Source: Cyclostephanos tholiformis (taxonomy: Eukaryota > Bacillariophyta > Thalassiosirophyceae > Thalassiosirales > Thalassiosiraceae). Taken from it: a DNA stretch of 10,351 nucleotides. Below, piece after piece: positions 1-9,231 of this stretch. How positions within the stretch are numbered: position 1 is the first letter of the stretch; the number at the start of each line of letters is the position of its first letter. A model generated the notes under the pieces. The model did not search any database, was not told where the DNA came from, and saw only the letters and a program-made list of their open reading frames with translations. The DNA is taken from assembly GCA_036939975.1 (NCBI GenBank), contig JALLPB010001300.1, forward strand, positions 1 to 10,351. The letters run 5' to 3'. Made by a program: the position numbers and the translations under genes.

Positions 1-79
1 TAGAGGTCAAACGCACTAAGTCTGCATTCATGGCTTGCCATATGTTAAAATTCTGCCCATTCCCTCAACTCCATTCAGA

Positions 80-85
80 TTTATT
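80..85 (-). terminator. Candidate polyadenylation signal of the TMEM144-like gene
   Basis: Read on the minus strand, a canonical AATAAA hexamer lies 15 bases after the TAA stop of the transporter gene. That is unusually close but plausible in a compact genome. No transcript end is visible in the sequence, so this is motif-based only. Confidence 0.35.
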
Positions 86-100
86 CAGAATTTGCCGAAA

Positions 101-1603
101 TTACCCTACGTGTTCACCGGCCATTAAAAATATCCCGAAAAACACAAGGCAAGATGACACCAAAAATCCTATAATATTGATAGTTCCTGGTATTTCTTTG
201 TAATAGAATATCCCCCATAAGCCTGAATACCGAAATGCGCCCCAATAAACATTCCAAATTAGATTGGACAGAAATTTCGAGTCTATCGCATTTGAAATAT
301 ATGATGTCTGCTAGCTCACCTGATATGATCATTGAGGATTGATTGAGGCTGTATCCCATGAAGTTTCCTAGTTTTTGTATACTTATAATGCCGAACAAGT
401 TTCCTAAACTATACAGCACGCCGGATGTCAGCCCGGCTTTCCACATTACATTAATATGGAATGATGGTAATTGTTGATATCCTTCACAAAATGAATCTTT
501 TGCAATTTTCTGTAACAGCTGCCATGTCATGTTTGCTTCTCTACATTCATTGCCGTCACCCGGCCAGCTTGAGTGGTAAATGAAATTTCCCAAAGAGAGG
601 CGCATAAGTCTCAGTATCCAAAACAGTAAAACAGTCAAAACGGCGGCGATTCCAAGGCTCAAGGAGTATCCCATGCCGTGAGTTGAATTTGGAGGAGCAT
701 AATGTAGCGGCACCATCATTGTTGACGCAAGAACTCCATTGACCACTGCCATGCAAAGGCCTAAATGATACTTCGATACATGATAAGCGTGTTCGTTGGA
801 GGTTGCTGGAAATGATGGTAGATGGAGGTCGATTGTTTGATGACAATGTGGAGGTATTCCGGAATGGGGGAAGTGTCGAAGATCTAAAGATACGTTTTCG
901 TTGTCTCCTTTTTCCCATAGTGGCGTGCTTTCGCATGCAAGTGTTCCACTTTGTTCAACATTCCTCGTCTGCATTTGCTCCTGTCCACGCCACTCGTTCT
1001 TCATCTCGACCTCAATTGATGAAAAGTATGAAATTCCGCACAAACCCGCACACAACAGTGCCACTGATATTATCGCACCAGCTGTACTCTTTTGTCTTTC
1101 CCTAAATATGAATACGCCCCATATGAAAGACAATATTACTATAACGCAGGACCAGATCGCATTACTGACGGCCAGCCCTGCACGTCGAATTGCATATACC
1201 CCCGCTGTCCCACCCGGCACCCAGAGTATTGCAGAAAAGAAAGCCCATGGAGTGAAATCGTCGAACGTCCATTTAACATTGCATTTTTCAGACGATGAGG
1301 TCGAGCAACGATCTACCAGGATATTGTTGACCCAAATAAAAAAAGCCGACGTGAACTGTGTATGGCATGAGCAATTAGGTCAGGGATATCGCATCTCCGC
1401 TACTAAATACAAAATCAAAGGTGCTGCAAGGTATAGAGGAAAAAGCAACTCACAAAAACCGTGACTGCTTTGTAAGTCTGAAAAACGAGCGGATCGACAT
1501 CTACGCGCGTCGCTGCCTCACCTTTCATGGGTACCCCGTAGCTACCAAAAGATATTGAAGCTAGGAAGGAAGCGATGAGCCCGATAAATTCGTCTGAATC
1601 CAT
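101..1603 (-). CDS. TMEM144-like multi-pass membrane transporter, three exons
   Basis: The spliced gene is complement of exons 101-222, 320-1355 and 1454-1603, giving 435 residues. Intron 1 (1356-1453, 98 bp) is phase 0 with donor GTGAGT and acceptor ACAG. Intron 2 (223-319, 97 bp) splits a Gly codon with donor GTGAGC and acceptor TTCAG. Splicing restores the C-terminal motif SGLWGIFYYKEIPG, which the unspliced frame loses. The protein has about ten hydrophobic segments. The first contains SFGSYGVPMK near residues 17-27. A second signature, VPGGTAGVYAIRRAGLAV, starts at residue 96. A third, GYSLNQSSMIISGLWG, lies near the C-terminus. These match the TMEM144 (glucose/ribose porter-like) branch of the drug/metabolite transporter superfamily, whose members are predicted carbohydrate transporters with poorly known substrates. 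A hydrophilic loop of about 85 residues (162-246) separates the two halves, and a short loop carries Cys67 and Cys75. The start is the first in-frame Met, directly before the first membrane segment. It diverges from the nuclease gene. Substrate and membrane location cannot be told from sequence. Confidence 0.85.
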
Positions 1604-1757
1604 ATTTTTATTTTTTCGTGTTTATGTTTTCGGTCTCCCACCTCCACCCACACAGAAAGACTTCGCTAAAAGGCTCAGTCTTACTCTACGATAAAGCATG
1701 TTTAGATAATATTTGGGGCGTTTTTCCTCTATGTGTAGACCTACGCCAAACCACGCC
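1604..1757. promoter_or_regulatory. Compact divergent promoter region between transporter and EEP nuclease
   Basis: Only 154 bp separate the start codons of two divergent genes, so both promoters and both 5' leaders must fit here or overlap the neighbouring gene. A T-rich run sits next to the transporter start. On the plus strand an ATG at 1698 opens a three-codon reading frame (Met-Phe-Arg-stop) that could act as an upstream ORF for the nuclease. An in-frame ATG at 1731 could extend the nuclease by nine residues. No clear TATA box was identified. Confidence 0.4.
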
Positions 1758-3375
1758 ATGGTTGCCGCTGCTTCATCATGCCAACATTTGGTTTCTCCAG
1801 CAGCTCTGCCTCGCATACCCGGAGCTCTCTCAGTGTTGGTGAGCGATACCCACCTGCAATGTGTGGATGATGTGGACTATCTTTGTGTGTTTGAGTAAAC
1901 TAAAGCGACGCGACCGCCTCCTGCTCGTCGCCTAACAGAGTTACAATATCTTACTCCCCAATAGCCAAGATGGCTGGTGGACCTATAAGATGTATTTTCC
2001 TCCTCTGAGTAATGATCAATCAATATTTTCTAGTTGGGACTATCGCAAATCACTTCTTCAAGAGCGCATTGGCCTCATTGATGCGGATGTGGTTTGTCTT
2101 CAAGAGGTTTCGCCACTGTCGTTTGAAAACGACTTTGCTTTCATGACCGACGATTTGGGATACGATGGCGTTGAGCTGTTCAAGAAAGGCCGTTTTCGTC
2201 CTGCTACTTTTTGGAAGAAGGATCGGGTAGCTCTGGTCGATACTCCTCAGCATAAAGATCGAACTCTATTAACAACCTTTTGTTTGGTTGACGAAAGGAC
2301 GGAAGTCACTAACAAGGATTATTGGCATGTTCTTAACTGTCATCTCCAAGCAGGAAAACAAGGCGGGAGAAGAGTAAGGCAAATTATTGAGGGAACAACT
2401 GCAGCGATGAAGGCTGCAAGAAAACACAGGTTGAATGGTACAACTGCTCCTGCTGTTTTTCTCATTATCCATTACATTGAATTCCAAGTACAATCTCATA
2501 CTACGACATATCTTTCCCCTAAAACCTAAGGAGATACTCCAGAAAATCTCAAGTTGATTGTGTGTGGTGATTTCAATGGTGGAGAGGAATGCGGAGCAGT
2601 TCAGTATCTCGAGAAGGGTTCCATAGGACCTGATTTCCTTGAAGATGGAGATCAGGTATCTTCAAAAATAAAGGTTCTTCCGTTTCCTCCTTTGAGTGAC
2701 GTCTTCTCAGCTGATTGTATTGATCGAGGTGGAGTTCCGCCACCAGCAACACTTGTCGTGCCAGAGTTAATATCTCATTTGATTCAACGGGGAACTGTAG
2801 AAAGTGCATATGAAGAACCTACTTTTTCAGAAGGCGTACTTGATCGGCTGCGCAAAATATACTCTAAATTTGCAACGTTTTGTATTACTGAATCATCCTC
2901 AGATCAATTGCCGCAGATGTATATGGGAAAGGACGACGTCGAGAGGTGGCTAACTATTATCAATCTTCGTGTTGGCCGTGGGACAGAGTTCAGAACTGCG
3001 GCAAAATATATGGGCTGGGTTGAACCGAAAGATCCGCCTGTCGAATCGAAGAAGAACAGCAATATTGAACATCCTCCTATTCACATTCCTGTTGGTGGTT
3101 TTCTGAGTGTTGACGATTTCATAGGCGTTTACCTTGATGAATTGAGACAGGGCAAATTTTGGGGCATTGCTTGGGATCTTGCTGCGTTGGGGGAACCCCT
3201 GCCAGTAAGAGATGTCTTTCGTGCTCGGTATGATCGAATGTACGCAAGCCAATCATTAACGCCAGCGGCTGTGCTGGATACACTTTCAGTGAACGCGTGT
3301 CCCAATCAAAAGGAACCCAGCGACCACTTACCTATATGTGCATCTTTTCTTCCACGAATAGAGTCTAGCGAGTAA
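1758..3375 (+). CDS. Endonuclease/exonuclease/phosphatase family enzyme with degenerate EF-hand-like insertion, three exons
   Basis: The exons are 1758-1838, 1939-2437 and 2531-3375, giving 474 residues. Intron 1 (100 bp, GTGAGC to CTAACAG) is phase 0. Removing it joins ALSVL to SYNIL, the first EEP strand with the metal-site Asn30. Intron 2 (93 bp, GTACAA to CCTAAG) is phase 1 and restores the approach to VCGDFNG. Catalytic landmarks are Asn30 (SYNIL), Glu83 (CLQEV), His162 (NCHLQAG), Asp207 and Asn209 (GDFNG), and Asp458-His459 (SDHLP). All the core EEP residues are therefore present and an active Mg-dependent phosphodiesterase is expected. The best-known relatives are CCR4/nocturnin-type deadenylases, but the substrate is unknown. 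About 175 residues (roughly 270-445) are inserted between GDFNG and SDHLP. They contain two EF-hand-like second halves, MYMGKDDVERWL (323-334) and GGFLSVDDF (382-390), with poorly preserved calcium loops. This layout recalls plant proteins annotated as calcium-binding EEP family. The ATG at 1758 has a good GCCATGG context; the ATG at 1731 is an in-frame alternative. Its 3' end faces the coiled-coil gene 149 bp away. Confidence 0.85.
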
Positions 3376-3524
3376 AGCGTCGAAGATTAAGGCTACAGGC
3401 GACATTCTTAATTTGGATCATTAGTAATTTTATCATACTTGATGTGGTTATGATTTCTCAACAGCTAAGGCGTCAGCTGGAACCGTACATAAACCAGTTC
3501 TGAGGACTCATTCAGGGGTCATAT

Positions 3525-5287
3525 TCAATTTCTCTCACTTTGCTGATCAAGCGATCCATCTATCACACTTGTCAAAGCCGACATCCACATCATGAAATCA
3601 TCTTCTGATTCAGCAGCGCAACATAGCACGGGAGAATCAGCCGAAGAGGGGTTGATCATGATTTCAAACCCAAACGGTTGATTAGAGGAGCGAGATGTGT
3701 GCTTAAAATTGTGACAAATATCGGATTGAGTATCAGCGGATAAAAGTTACTGTTTGAAAAATATAACGAAAACATACTCACCTCAATGGCGCTAACCCCG
3801 GCAGTAATAAATTCGTGCACTCCAGCAACCGGCCCCTCGTACGAATCGCCGTATCGAATTTGATACAAACCATTGGCTCCATGAAGGACGCAATACTGCT
3901 CCTTGAATTTGTTCCCTGCTGACGAGATCGACAGCCTCGAGGAAGATTTCATAGGGTAAAGTCTCCTCGCTGAAAATGTCTTTTTCCGTTGTATAGATCG
4001 AGAAGGATTGATGCTGGGCGACACTGGTTGATCATCATCGTCGAGCAATAATAGCAGTAGCCCTCTCGCAATAGGTGGGTTTGCAGATGGTTTGACGGCG
4101 GCCCGTACAAGCGAGGAGAGGCGCCTGTCACTTGACAATGAAGGATTATGTACCCTTGATACTGAGCGGCGGTTGCTGCGTTCACTATCTGGACTTACTT
4201 GTTGGCCATTGTAAATACCACTAGGCCTTAGATGCTGTTTTTGATCTCGCTTACTTTCCTCTATCGCAAGAGCAGAGTCGCTTTCCCCTAAGAACCTCAT
4301 CCACGATTCTCTTTCACTTCTTTTTGTCTCCTCTTTCGCGAGGGCAGCGTCGCTTTCCACAAGTGACTTCTTCCATGCTTCTTTTTCACTTCTTTCTTCC
4401 TTATTGTCATTTTGAATCATACCAAACGCTACATACAAAGAGGTCATTTGTAGTTCAAGGTCTTGAAGTTGTCCCTCTAAGAATTGGATGCGGTGCTGGT
4501 GCTGATCAGACCTCAACTCATAATTTTTCTGTGCTGAAGAAAGTTGAGATTGGACGAGGAGCCGCTGGTTTCGTTCGCCTGCCAAAGCAGCTTGTGCAGC
4601 TATGAAACGTTGTTCGTGATCCGCATCGATTTGTGATTGAGGGGCATCATGGAGCAGATCCAGCTGTGATGCAACCGGCACCTTAGCAAATTCAGAATAA
4701 TTGTAAGCTCCTCCCGTAGAAGGGGCAGTAGCTGCTGCGATACTGCGTGTCATGTCGTTTTCATCTCTGGCCTTCCATCGAAGCTCCCACTGCTCTAATA
4801 TCGCCTGTTGTTGCATAAGTTGCGTTTCGAGACGTGTGTTCTTATCAGTCAACTCTTGCGATTGTTTATAAAGAAAATCGAGTTCTCGTTGATGGCTAGA
4901 CTCTATTTCTTCAAGCTCTCCGATGCGTAACTCGAGAGCTGTACGTGCACGAGCCGCCTGTTCTTGGTTGAACCTATCCTGCGACGGAACCTTATCGGCA
5001 TCTGCATTCCCCCCGAGGCCACGTTGTCCCCTAACTATGCCGCCTCCACCGAGCTGCAATCCTTCGACCCTCGCCTGCAATGTTCCAACGAGCGCACGAA
5101 GCTCACCGTGGGCCTCAGCTTCACAAGCCGCCTTGAGCGAATTCTTTACATCATTGATTGAAACGCCCTTGAGTTCCGCTAATATCCTCGCTTGGCGTTC
5201 TAACCGGTCGATCTCATTGGCTTGAGCATTTTTTTCAGCTTGAAGCTTACGGAGCTGGATAGACAACTCTGATAAATTATTTGACAT
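3525..5287 (-). CDS. Long coiled-coil protein with C-terminal PH domain, two exons
   Basis: The exons are complement 3782-5287 and 3525-3701, giving 560 residues. The 80-bp intron (3702-3781) is phase 0, with donor GTGAGT and acceptor TTAAG. Residues 1-346 are almost entirely charged, Gln/Glu/Leu-rich heptad-like sequence, for example LSELSIQLRKLQAEK at the start, and should form a long parallel coiled coil. A 24-residue tandem duplication sits at 299-346. A Ser/Arg-rich, probably disordered linker follows (about 347-445). The C-terminus has PH-domain landmarks. KFKEQYCVL (460-468) matches the first strands, LYQIRYGD follows, and exon 2 supplies FEIMI plus the C-terminal helix ESEDDFMMWMSALTSVI with the near-invariant Trp541. 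Without the second exon the PH domain would lack its last strands and helix, so the splice is well supported. PH domains commonly bind phosphoinositides or proteins. A membrane-tethering or scaffold role is inference; I do not recognise a named orthologue. The start is the first Met, at the beginning of the coil. Confidence 0.8.
4250..4393 (-). repeat. 72-bp tandem duplication coding two 24-residue coiled-coil units
   Basis: Within the coiled-coil gene, unit 1 (4393-4322) and unit 2 (4321-4250) are directly adjacent and in frame. Each encodes 24 residues following the pattern RSE-E-W---L-ESD-ALA-EE-K, with 15 of 24 positions identical. The DNA copies have diverged substantially, so the duplication is old and retained as coding sequence. 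Confidence 0.85.
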
Positions 5288-5903
5288 GGCGGTTATATTA
5301 TTATTGTGGGTTTAGTCCGTCGGCAACCATCTTTTGTCAGGATTCTCTTTCTGAAGCGGACCCTCTTGGATGGGGCGTAATGATTTTTGATACGATTTCC
5401 TCTCATAAATAGGTAATATCAATTTTATTCTTTCTTCTGTGTTTGAAGGAGATAGGAGTCTTGTGTCTGGCCGTCTCACGGACTCAAAAAAGAACCTAAC
5501 AAAAAGTACCTAATACGAGATAAACCCCATATTATGTGACGCACCTTAAAAGCACGATGTAGGCTTTACACGAGCACACGCTCAAAGAAATCACAGCCTT
5601 ACGCCCCGGCTTTTATGGTGTAGTCGGCCATAAACCATCAACACATCTCCCCATCCACCAGAGACCTGAACAACGCCGAGCCATCCGCAAATTGATGCCT
5701 CCATGTGCTGTCTAGTAGACGTAGTAAAATTAGGCGATTATTTATGGGCAACTGACATCCCACCACCATCAAAGACCCTTCAGAAACGTTGTGCAAACCG
5801 ACACATCAAATCGAGCGAAAGAAGATCAGAAAAAAGAACAGACAGCCAAAAGCCAAGAAATACATCGTCGTTGCTTGCTCATTGCCGTTTACTTGCATCA
5901 GCA
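5288..5903. other. Divergent intergenic region between coiled-coil/PH gene and GTPase gene
   Basis: This 616-bp stretch must hold both 5' leaders and promoters. A reading frame open from an ATG at 5703 runs into the GTPase in frame. Its 67 residues are Lys/Arg/Ser-rich and resemble no known domain, and the ATG context is weak. I therefore treat 5703-5903 as leader rather than coding, with the alternative noted. No RNA gene, repeat or clear promoter element was recognised. Confidence 0.5.
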
Positions 5904-7825
5904 ATGAAATTATTTTCGTTTTTGTCGGCAGCTCCGAGAGTAAGAGGCTCTTACGTGAATTATCTTTGTGGCGGTCGAAGTTGGTACTCGTTACCCTATC
6001 AACCTAGACCCGCTACGTTCATTTCTAATGCAATAAAACATCACACAACGCCTTCGATGTCCCCATCTTCCACAAGCATTGCACAATCGTACACCTCTAA
6101 AAACAAACTGGACGAATTTGACGACTTGTCATCATACGACGCAACATTTAATCTCTCGGGCTATCAGCGCCCTAAAGTAAACTGGTATCCCGGACACATC
6201 GCGAAGTAAGTAACAGGGATTACTGAAATCTTATACTACATAACAGACACTTACCTCGATAATTGTTTCTTTTTTCAGAGCCGAGCGTCAGCTCTCCGAA
6301 ACATTGAAATCGGTTGACGTGGTCATTGAGGTACGCGATGCCCGCGCCCCCAAGGCAACTGCGCACCCGAGCGTTGGAAAGTGGACCGCCGGCCGTCCAC
6401 GAGTTGTGGTATTAACTAGGGCGGATACTGTTACTTCGAAAACTCGCGAGAGTTGGCGTAGCGCGTACGAACGACTGGGCGCTGACAGGTGGGAGGAAAC
6501 GCTGGGTGGTGAAGAGAAAAATAGGAATACTCAGTGGAGGAAGGAGCGGAGCATGTATGCTGCAAATAATGACAGCAGCAGCAGTACTCAAAAAGTTGAT
6601 GAGGATGAGAGTGGCAGTGACGACGGTTATGCGGGAGGGGTGGAAGAGGTATTGTTTGTGGACGCCAAACGGGGGCAGGGCACGCACGCAATAACTAGAG
6701 CTGTTTACAGAGCCGGACGTCACGTCAACGAGCGACGTAATAGGAGAGGGTTGAACGACCGCCCGTTGAGGGTTGGAATCATCGGCTTTCCAAACGTTGG
6801 CAAGGTGAGGACATATTGTGCAATTTATTTTCACGCAATCTATCGGCTCTACTCAATCAACGAACTACACGTTCATTCAAAAGTCGGCTCTCATCAACCG
6901 CCTCTTGGGTCGCAAGCGTGCCAAAACTGCCAATACTCCCGGCGTTACTCGATCGCTCCAATGGATACGTGTAGCTACCGACAAGTATTCCACGTCAGCT
7001 TCTGGAGGGTCTAATAGCAGCCGTAGCACTCGCGACACTGGTGGCAACAGCAGTAATAACGTACGAAAGTCGGGCTTTGAATTGCTCGATAGCCCGGGCA
7101 TAATTCCATCTGACATGCTCGACCAGAATGATGCGTTGTTGCTGGCCGCATGCAACAGCATCGGAGTTGGTGCGTACGACAACCAAGCCGTCGCCTCCTA
7201 CCTCTGCGACCGGATACAGTCTATCGTCTTGATGGGTAAGGATACCTTGGCAGCACCACAATGGAGGGAAAAGTGTATAGAGAGGTATGGTTTCGATCCC
7301 GTAAAGCCTTTGTCTCAACAGAAAATTGCGGCTAGATGGGGATCGGAGCACACCGATGGATCATCGAGCACTTGGATGGCCTTTGCGGCAGGAAATCAGG
7401 ATCGCATCCCCACAGGGGAGGACATGCTGTTCATCGTGGCGGATAACACCTGCAAGGGCGATCCGGAGAACGCAGCGAGGAAGATTCTGCAGGACTTCCG
7501 CGTGGGGCGGATGGGACCTGTTGCTTTACAGTTGGCGCCCAACACTGAAAGTGATGATGGGCAGACTCTTATATCCAGCATCAGAGGCGATGGTCTGGAC
7601 AGTCGAGTCGTATCGAGTCCGACCGACTGGAAGAGGGCGTTAGAGGAGGAAGGGAGGAGGCACAGGGAGGAAATCGAACATCGTTCCCGGGCGGCTGTAG
7701 AGGCGGCGAAGGAGAAGGGACTAGATTTGCCTCCGGTGATGGAACGTGACACAGCAGAGATTGATAAAGAAGTGAAAAGGCCTGCAAAAAGTGAAATAGG
7801 CAAGGGTTTGTTTGATGGTTGGTAA
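5904..7825 (+). CDS. Circularly permuted GTPase, YlqF/RbgA/MTG1 family, probable organellar ribosome assembly factor, three exons
   Basis: The exons are 5904-6205, 6279-6804 and 6884-7825, giving 589 residues. Intron 1 (73 bp, GTAAGT to TTTTTTCAG) splits a Lys codon and intron 2 (79 bp, GTGAGG to CAAAAG) is phase 0. Family landmarks appear in permuted order: NWYPGHIAK (93-101), DAR motif (121-123), G4 as TRAD (147-150), G1 GFPNVGKS (270-277), G2 TPGVT (294-298) and G3 DSPG (345-348). A C-terminal segment ending ILQDFRVGRMGP matches YlqF-type proteins. The closest pattern I recall is the plant chloroplast DAR GTPase 3. Bacterial RbgA acts in late maturation of the large ribosomal subunit, so a plastid or mitochondrial equivalent is inferred. 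The N-terminus (MKLFSFLSAAPRVRGSY) is Ser/Arg-rich with few acids, like a targeting peptide, but cannot separate plastid from mitochondrion. Two low-complexity insertions, at about 170-221 (acidic/Ser) and 307-342 (Ser/Gly/Asn), make it longer than bacterial homologues of about 280-300 residues. A charged helical tail ends the protein. The start at 5904 was chosen for its better ATG context; an in-frame ATG at 5703 would give 656 residues. Confidence 0.88.
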
Positions 7826-9231
7826 AGAGAAAATTTATCATTCTTTCAACACCATCTGGATTATTTCCTAAAGGCCATGTTCATAGGGGTTAACAATTCC
7901 AGAGCCAGGGCCCATCTCACTTGTCAATTGCAGGAATTCTCCATCTTAGTCTGCGGTACCTCTCGCAAACCCATCAGTTTCGAGTAATTTCAATGTGAAG
8001 GATCACTCATACCTGGGGCCAAAAATTAGATAGCCAATCAAGAATTCACCGTCAAACCAAATTGTGGATTTGTTGACCTTGGATTTGGTCCCTCTTCTCT
8101 AGTTGTTGTACCTAGATTCGTAGCCCCCCTAGACAACCATTAGGTAGTAAAATGTGGTAGCAGTTGAATGGGCAAAATTCATTGGTGGGGGTTGGTGGAT
8201 CAGTCAGTATTGACATTGATCCTGACTTATCATAGTGGGCATTGGTGTATTGAACAACAAAAACAAGATCAATACCCATTGGCAGATCTAGCTTTTTCTT
8301 CAGCATGTCCTCATGCAATAAGGGTTGTGGGGAGCATCTTGATTGTGGTTCTTCTAGTTCTGCTTCTATTGCTGCATGCACTCCACCCCACCCAAATATC
8401 TAGTTTCATCACAATATTCTCATCTATAATAACCTTCTCATATCATAAAACTTACCTGAAAGGTTCATGCATCCCAGACATTGCACAGCAAGTCTATTTC
8501 CCACATTTGATCTGTGTCTGTGACTCCCCACTTTAGGAACCAAGAAATTTTACATTGGTCAATGGTGCACAAATTCCCTGATCAAACTAGAACAGCAACA
8601 GCTCAGGAGGACAGAACTGTTTTGTCTTTGAATTGCTTCTCTCTCTTTGCAAAGGCTGGTTTCAGACAAAACTGACCATGTTACAAGGCATACAAAACAC
8701 ACTGTGGTACACCTTATCTCTTTATGGGGCAGAGGACTCATTTGCATCCTTAAATTAGTTTAGGTATGCACATGTGCTTTTACCTATGTAGGCTCTGTTG
8801 GATACCAGCCCCCCAACCCACATACCGTTGGACAGCTGAGACTATTCTTTTTTCCCTACCCTATTAGTTTAGAGTTGTGCACTGTTAAGTATTTGCAATA
8901 AATAGGCTGAAAAAAAAGGTATTTTTTTAATATTAGAAGATGATTGGTCACAAATGAAATGTGGCAAAATGTGTTGTGTGTACTTATTCCTATTTAGAAT
9001 CAATGGCAGTATGAATTATTTATTGCAACCAGATAACTCAAAATAGACCTTGTGGATTTTTTCATTTCTCTCAATTTTTCAAATACCTTAGGTCAAAATG
9101 TACATACAGTAGAAGCTACGTAGGAATAGTATGCAAAATGCAAAAAGGTTTGCTGATTTGTGACCAGGTTAGTGTCCTTTGCTGTGACTGCCACTGTAGA
9201 CCCAATAGCTGATCCAATAACAATTAATTGC
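7826..9231. other. Gene-poor, AT-rich region downstream of the GTPase
   Basis: Immediately after the GTPase this should be its 3' UTR and downstream flank. Beyond about 8.1 kb the sequence becomes AT-rich with frequent stops. The longest open stretches are 122 codons on the plus strand (8168-8536) and 89 codons on the minus strand (8112-8381). They overlap each other and neither shows a recognisable domain. An AATAAA at 8897-8902 followed by eight A residues at 8910-8917 resembles a retroposed 3' end, but is too short to rely on. I see no RNA gene here. Confidence 0.4.

Noticed and set aside
803..1464. Overlapping plus-strand open frames opposite the transporter
   Set aside because: They are antisense to the well-supported TMEM144-like coding exons and show no domain.
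2488..2530. Alternative 43-bp intron in the nuclease using a later GTACAA donor
   Set aside because: It is shorter than every other intron in the window and would add a non-conserved hydrophobic stretch before GDFNG, although it cannot be excluded without RNA data.
3949..4605. Other-frame open stretches over the coiled-coil gene on both strands
   Set aside because: The coiled-coil frame is continuous and supported by repeats and a PH domain; the others are shadows.
6412..7803. Several 80-140 codon minus-strand frames opposite the GTPase
   Set aside because: They mirror the GTPase exons, cross its introns and have low-complexity Ser/Pro content with no motif.
8056..8089. Inverted repeat ACCAAAT / ATTTGGT downstream of the GTPase
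   Set aside because: A 7-bp stem with a loop of about 20 bases is weak and has no functional context in a eukaryotic 3' flank.
8168..8536. 122-codon plus-strand frame with a Leu/Val-rich run
   Set aside because: The hydrophobic run comes from a T-rich stretch; there is no start context, homology or splice partner, and it overlaps a minus-strand frame.
8768..8777. Perfect 10-bp palindrome GCACATGTGC
   Set aside because: It is a short chance-level palindrome with no flanking structure or nearby gene start.
8786..8800. TGTTGGATACC, resembling the 5' end of a copia-type LTR
   Set aside because: No polypurine tract, primer-binding site, matching second LTR or target-site duplication could be found.
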